Assembly: GCA_003576535.1 (NCBI GenBank)
Contig: QXCQ01000141.1
Span: forward strand, 1 to 41,138
DNA: 41,138 nt
Origin: Nakamurella silvestris
GTDB lineage: Bacteria; Actinomycetota; Actinomycetes; Mycobacteriales; Nakamurellaceae
Reading direction: 5' to 3'
Part shown: piece by piece, positions 38,244 to 41,138 of the stretch
Layout of the letters: each line of letters opens with the position of its first letter
Numbering within the stretch: the stretch's first letter is position 1
The notes under the pieces: model-generated
Seen by the model: only the letters and a program-made list of their open reading frames with translations
Databases searched by the model: none
What the model was told of the DNA's origin: nothing
Made by a program: the position numbers and the translations under genes

Positions 38244-39524
38244 TCAGACACGGGGCACCACCTTCGTCAGGGCGACGGTGACCTTGTCGGCCCAGTCGCC
38301 GTCACGGGTGTCGTACAGGCCGGCCAGCACCTTCAGCACCAGGTACATCAGCTGCTTGCGCGGCAGGCCGAGTTTCGTTGCCGCGGCCATGATCTTCGGC
38401 TGACCGATGAGCTTGGAGAACACGTTGCCCAGGCGGTAGTAGGAGCCCAGGTGGTCGCTCATGGCAGCCGGGTAGCCGGCCAGGGCGTGTTCGCGGGCGG
38501 GGCCCTCCGGGCGTCCCAGGCCTTGCAGCACTGCATCAGCGGCGAGGGCGGCGGACTCCATCGCGTAGGCGATGCCCTCCCCGTTGAACGGGTTGACCGC
38601 GCCACCGGCGTCGCCGATGAGCAGCAGACCGTTCCGGTAGTGCGGCGTGCGGTTGAAACCCATCGGCAGGGCGGCGCCCAAGGTGGTCCCGATCGCGGTT
38701 TCCTCGCGCAGGCCCCACTCCTCGGGGGTGCCTTCCATCCAGGTCTTCAGCAGGGCCCGATAGTCGGTGCGCCCGAAGGCCTTGGAGGAGTTCAGGACTC
38801 CCAGGCCCACATTGACCGTGCCGTCGCCCAGGCCGAAGATCCAGCCGTAGCCGGGCATCAGCATCGGCTTCGCCGGATCGCTGCGGTCCCACAGTTCCAG
38901 GTGGGACTCCAGGTAGTCGTCATGGGTCCGGACGTCGCTGCGGTAGTAGCGGCGGACCGCCACCCCCATCGGACGGTCCTCGCGTTTGTCGATGCCCATG
39001 CCGATGGCCACCCGGGCGGAGACGCCGTCGGCGGCGATCACCAGCGGAGCGTGGAAGTTCGTCGGACCCTCGGGGGTCTTGGCGGTGACCCCGATGATCC
39101 GGCCGGTCCGCTCGTCGATGATCGGGGAGGAGACGTTCGTGGCCTGGCGCATCCTCGCGCCTGCCTTCACGGCCAGATCGGCCAGCATCTCGTCGAAGTC
39201 GCGGCGGGTCCGCACGAGACCGAAGGGCGGGTAGCTGGTCAGGTCGGGCCAGTCCAGCTCGAGGCTGACTCCCCCGCCGACGACCCGCAGGCCCTTGTTC
39301 TTGACCCAGTCGTCGCCGCTGACATCGATGCCCAGGGCAAGGACCTGTTTCACCCCGCGCGGGGTGAGGCCGTCACCGCAGACCTTTTCCCGGGGGAAGG
39401 TCGACTTCTCCAGCAGCAGTACGTCGATACCGGCCCGGGCCAGATAGGTGGCAGCCGTCGCACCCGCGGGACCCGCACCGACGACGATGACGTCGGCGCT
39501 GGTATCGAATGACGGCGCTTTCAT
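38244..39524 (-). CDS. menJ: FAD-dependent geranylgeranyl reductase family protein, MenJ-like
   Basis: 426 residues. Rossmann FAD motif VIVVGAGPAGATAA near residue 12, a VCGDGLTPRGV block near 47 and GDAGGAVNPFNGEGIAYAME near 305 place it in the geranylgeranyl reductase family. In mycobacteria MenJ saturates one isoprene unit of menaquinone; adjacency to menG and nuo supports the same role here, though other prenyl substrates are possible. I chose the ATG at 39524 because AGAGG lies six to seven bases upstream; in-frame ATGs at 39539 and 39554 lack this. Two CRP-like sites lie in the 164-bp gap upstream. Confidence 0.85.
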   Translation of the reverse strand: MKAPSFDTSADVIVVGAGPAGATAATYLARAGIDVLLLEKSTFPREKVCGDGLTPRGVKQVLALGIDVSGDDWVKNKGLRVVGGGVSLELDWPDLTSYPPFGLVRTRRDFDEMLADLAVKAGARMRQATNVSSPIIDERTGRIIGVTAKTPEGPTNFHAPLVIAADGVSARVAIGMGIDKREDRPMGVAVRRYYRSDVRTHDDYLESHLELWDRSDPAKPMLMPGYGWIFGLGDGTVNVGLGVLNSSKAFGRTDYRALLKTWMEGTPEEWGLREETAIGTTLGAALPMGFNRTPHYRNGLLLIGDAGGAVNPFNGEGIAYAMESAALAADAVLQGLGRPEGPAREHALAGYPAAMSDHLGSYYRLGNVFSKLIGQPKIMAAATKLGLPRKQLMYLVLKVLAGLYDTRDGDWADKVTVALTKVVPRV

Positions 39525-39618
39525 GGAATCCTCTCGCATCGTTACATCATTCACTCCGCGCCGGACCCGGGGATCCGGCGAGGCGACGAACCGCGGAACG
39601 GCGGTGGTCCGTCGCGCT

Positions 39619-39634
39619 TGTGAAATCGATCACG
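39619..39634. promoter_or_regulatory. CRP/GlxR-like site upstream of the menJ-like gene
   Basis: TGTGAAATCGATCACG matches TGTGA-N6-TCACA except for the last base. It is 95 bp upstream of the menJ-like start, between it and menG. Confidence 0.45.
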
Positions 39635-39677
39635 AGCGCCAGTGTAGGCCCGCTCACCCCGCGTCGTACAAGGGGGG

Positions 39678-39693
39678 CGTGATCGGCGTCACG
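39678..39693. promoter_or_regulatory. Second GTGA-N6-TCAC site, overlapping the menG stop
   Basis: CGTGATCGGCGTCACG is a near-perfect palindrome with the CRP core GTGA-N6-TCAC. Its centre is 59 bp from that of the site at 39619. It includes the menG stop codon, so it could be partly constrained by coding. Confidence 0.35.
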
Positions 39694-40471
39694 GCGTGTC
39701 GAAAGAGGCTTCCTGAGCGGCAGAGAGGTTCGGGACGACCCCGTTCCGCGCCTGGGCCGCGGCCTGCGCGGAGTCCGGTGCGGGCTCGGTCCTGATCGCG
39801 TGATGCATGGCCACGACCCCGAAGGTCAAGGACCGCCAGGCCACCGCGGACCAGCCGTTGTCGGCGATGGCGCGGGCCAGGGTCCGCTGATCCATCCAGG
39901 CCTCGGTGGACTCGCCCAGGTAGGTGTAGGCCTCGGGGTTCGAGGAGAAACGTTTGGCCAGGAACGGCAGCACGTGGCGCAGGTGCACCCGGTGGCCCCA
40001 GCGGAACAGGGCGAACCGCGGCCGGGAGACCTCGCAGACCAGGAGCTGCCCCCCGGGGCGGGTCACCCGGGCGAACTCGGCGAGGGCGACCTCCGGGTCC
40101 TGCACGTTCCGGAGCCCGAAGGAGATCGTCACCGCGTCGAAGGAGGCGTCGGCGAAGGGCAGGCGCATCGCATCGGCGGCCACCCGGGGCAGGCCACGCC
40201 GGGCACCGGCCTTGAGCATGCCGAGGGAGAAGTCGGCGGCCACGGCCCAGGCACCGGTCTTGGCGATGGCCTGGGTGGACACTCCCGTACCTGCGGCGAC
40301 GTCGAGCACCTTCTGGCCGGGGGTGAGCTGCAGGGCACGCACGCTGTGCCGTCGCCAGCGCCGGTCCTGGCCGAAGGAGATGAAGAAATTGGCCTTGTCA
40401 TAAGCAGGGGCGACATCGTCGAACATGTCCGCCACCTGGTGCGGATCCTTCTCCAGCCCGGCGCGTCCCAT
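39689..40471 (-). CDS. menG: Demethylmenaquinone methyltransferase
   Basis: 260 residues, UbiE/MenG family class I methyltransferase. SAM motif I is [14 protein letters not shown] near 55; [13 protein letters not shown] near 16 and SFGLRNVQD near 118 are the family's signature regions. It methylates demethylmenaquinone in the last step of menaquinone synthesis at the membrane. About 25 residues past the domain end are Ala/Gln-rich and variable. The ATG at 40471 has only a weak GTAGG upstream. Confidence 0.93.
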   Translation of the reverse strand: MGRAGLEKDPHQVADMFDDVAPAYDKANFFISFGQDRRWRRHSVRALQLTPGQKVLDVAAGTGVSTQAIAKTGAWAVAADFSLGMLKAGARRGLPRVAADAMRLPFADASFDAVTISFGLRNVQDPEVALAEFARVTRPGGQLLVCEVSRPRFALFRWGHRVHLRHVLPFLAKRFSSNPEAYTYLGESTEAWMDQRTLARAIADNGWSAVAWRSLTFGVVAMHHAIRTEPAPDSAQAAAQARNGVVPNLSAAQEASFDTP

Positions 40472-40511
40472 GGTGGTACAGCCTACCGAGGATCACGCGG
40501 GAAGCAGTAAC

Positions 40512-40570
40512 CTGCCGCGAGCGGACTCCCACACCCCGAGATCTGAGGTGTGGGAGTCCACTCGCGGCAG
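40512..40570. terminator. Family-A palindrome, copy at the 3' end of the small Rho-N-like gene
   Basis: Two 24-nt arms (40512-40535 and 40547-40570) pair with a single C/A mismatch. The inner 49-nt core (40517-40565) has the same outer ends as the copy at 5208 and the array at 1-394. It is 10 bp past the stop at 40580 and 41 bp before the menG start, so it separates the two transcription units. Confidence 0.75.
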
Positions 40571-40579
40571 GGGTGGGGG

Positions 40580-40881
40580 TCAGTGCTCGCGCAGGGCATC
40601 GATCAACTCGGCCTTCTTCATCCGGGATCGGCCGACGATCCCCACCTGCTTGGCCTTGTCCCGCAGATCTGCCACCGTCCACTCCTCGTAGGCGGGGGAG
40701 GCCCCACCCTTCCTGCCGACGGCACTGCGGGAGGTGTTGGCCGCCGCATTCGCGATCCGGGCCGACTTCTCCTTCGAATTGCCCTCCTCGCGCAGCGCCT
40801 CGTACAGACCCGCGTCCTTGACGCTGGGGCCGGGGCCTTTCCTGCGGGAGGTCTTGCTGGCGCGCGACTTGCTGGTGGGCA
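40580..40881 (-). CDS. Small basic protein with Rho-termination-factor-N-like (SAP/LEM-type) C-terminus
   Basis: 100 residues. The first ~70 are basic and Ser/Arg/Lys-rich (SKSRASKTSRRKGPGP), resembling the DUF7218 family. The last ~35 (WTVADLRDKAKQVGIVGRSR, then MKKAELIDAL) form a Rho N-terminal/SAP-type helical motif known to bind nucleic acids. Role unknown. The start at 40881 has AGGAGG upstream; the frame stays open to 41101 but crosses the family-C palindrome, so the longer form is rejected. Confidence 0.7.
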
Positions 40882-40995
40882 TCGTTCCTCCTGGCGGTGG
40901 ATGAACTCGTGATGCACCTCGGGTACCCACTCCGGGGCTACGGTATTCCCGGGAGCCACCGCATACCCGCAGGTGGAACGGCCACCCCTGCCCAG

Positions 40996-41063
40996 TTCCC
41001 GCGCACGTTGTTGCTCCTCGCGCGCGATGTTTCGTGCGCGAGGAGCAACAACGTGCGCGGGAA
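40996..41063. repeat. Family-C 68-bp palindrome, copy 2
   Basis: Two 28-nt arms (40996-41023 and 41036-41063) are perfectly complementary, extended inward by further pairs. It matches copy 1 (14888-14955) at 63/68 positions in inverted orientation, counted by eye. It lies 17 bp past the stop of the partial gene at the right edge and so may terminate it. Confidence 0.85.
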
Positions 41064-41079
41064 GATAGGGGGTCGGGGC

Positions 41080-41138
41080 TCACTCGGCGGAGGCGGGCCA
41101 AGACGTGTCGGTGCTCGCCGCGCTCCAGCTCGAATCCG
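41080..41138 (-). CDS. Possible 3' end of a gene running in from the right edge
   Basis: On the minus strand an open frame enters at the window edge and stops with TGA at 41080-41082. The 18 visible codons end in SWPASAE and are mostly G/C in third position. The family-C hairpin follows 17 bp later, as other such elements follow stops in this window. Too short to identify; it may be chance. Confidence 0.35.
   Translation of the reverse strand, partial: DSSWSAASTDTSWPASAE

Noticed and set aside
37828-38403. Open frames on the plus strand in the nuo leader
   Set aside because: Cys/Arg/Thr repeats derived from the direct repeat, with no ribosome site.
40580-41101. 173-residue form of the Rho-N-like protein
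   Set aside because: The extra N-terminus crosses a perfect 28-bp palindrome and has no ribosome site, whereas the ATG at 40881 has AGGAGG.

Overview
The window is 41 kb of high-GC DNA with GTG/TTG-tolerant starts, long antisense open frames and a gene set typical of an aerobic, menaquinone-using member of the Actinomycetota: a 14-gene NADH dehydrogenase operon, menG, a MenJ-type reductase, a long-chain polyprenyl synthase and a RamB-type regulator beside the glyoxylate shunt. C-terminal SLH domains on a large secreted protein fit lineages such as Propionibacteriales or Nakamurellales, but I cannot place the genus.

Layout, left to right. (1) 1-394: a tandem array of 73-bp palindromic units. 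(2) 421-5179: ramB-like regulator divergent from aceA-aceB (glyoxylate shunt), with a CRP/GlxR-like site between them. (3) 5267-6259: polyprenyl diphosphate synthase (minus strand). (4) 6260-14731: a long AT-richer leader with a sigma-28/WhiG-like -10 box, then a Tat-exported TIM-barrel protein translationally coupled to a 2241-residue surface protein (beta-helix, sugar dehydrogenase, PKD, carbohydrate-binding, lectin-like and Ig-like domains, three SLH repeats). (5) 14964-17965: ion channel divergent from a membrane diguanylate cyclase. (6) 18066-20492: NarL-type two-component pair and a small membrane protein, bracketed by two copies of a 66-bp palindrome. (7) 37807 down to 20561: nuoA-N on the minus strand, almost every gene overlapping the next by 1-4 bases, ending in an orphan ABC ATPase with altered motifs. 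(8) 38244-40471: menJ-like reductase and menG. (9) 40580-41138: a small Rho-N-like protein and the probable 3' end of another gene.

Functionally, acetate/fatty-acid carbon (aceA, aceB, RamB) and respiratory-chain construction (nuo, menG, menJ, polyprenyl synthase) dominate. CRP-like GTGA-N6-TCAC sites occur both at ramB/aceA and in front of the menJ-like gene, so the two halves may share cAMP-type control (inference).

The most unusual signal is not a gene: three sequence-unrelated families of near-perfect palindromes (49, 66 and 68 bp) are present in two or more copies, each copy sitting 5-17 bases past a stop codon of a minus-strand gene (the tandem array ends 26 bases past one). They look like duplicated or mobile terminator modules; one has expanded into a tandem array.
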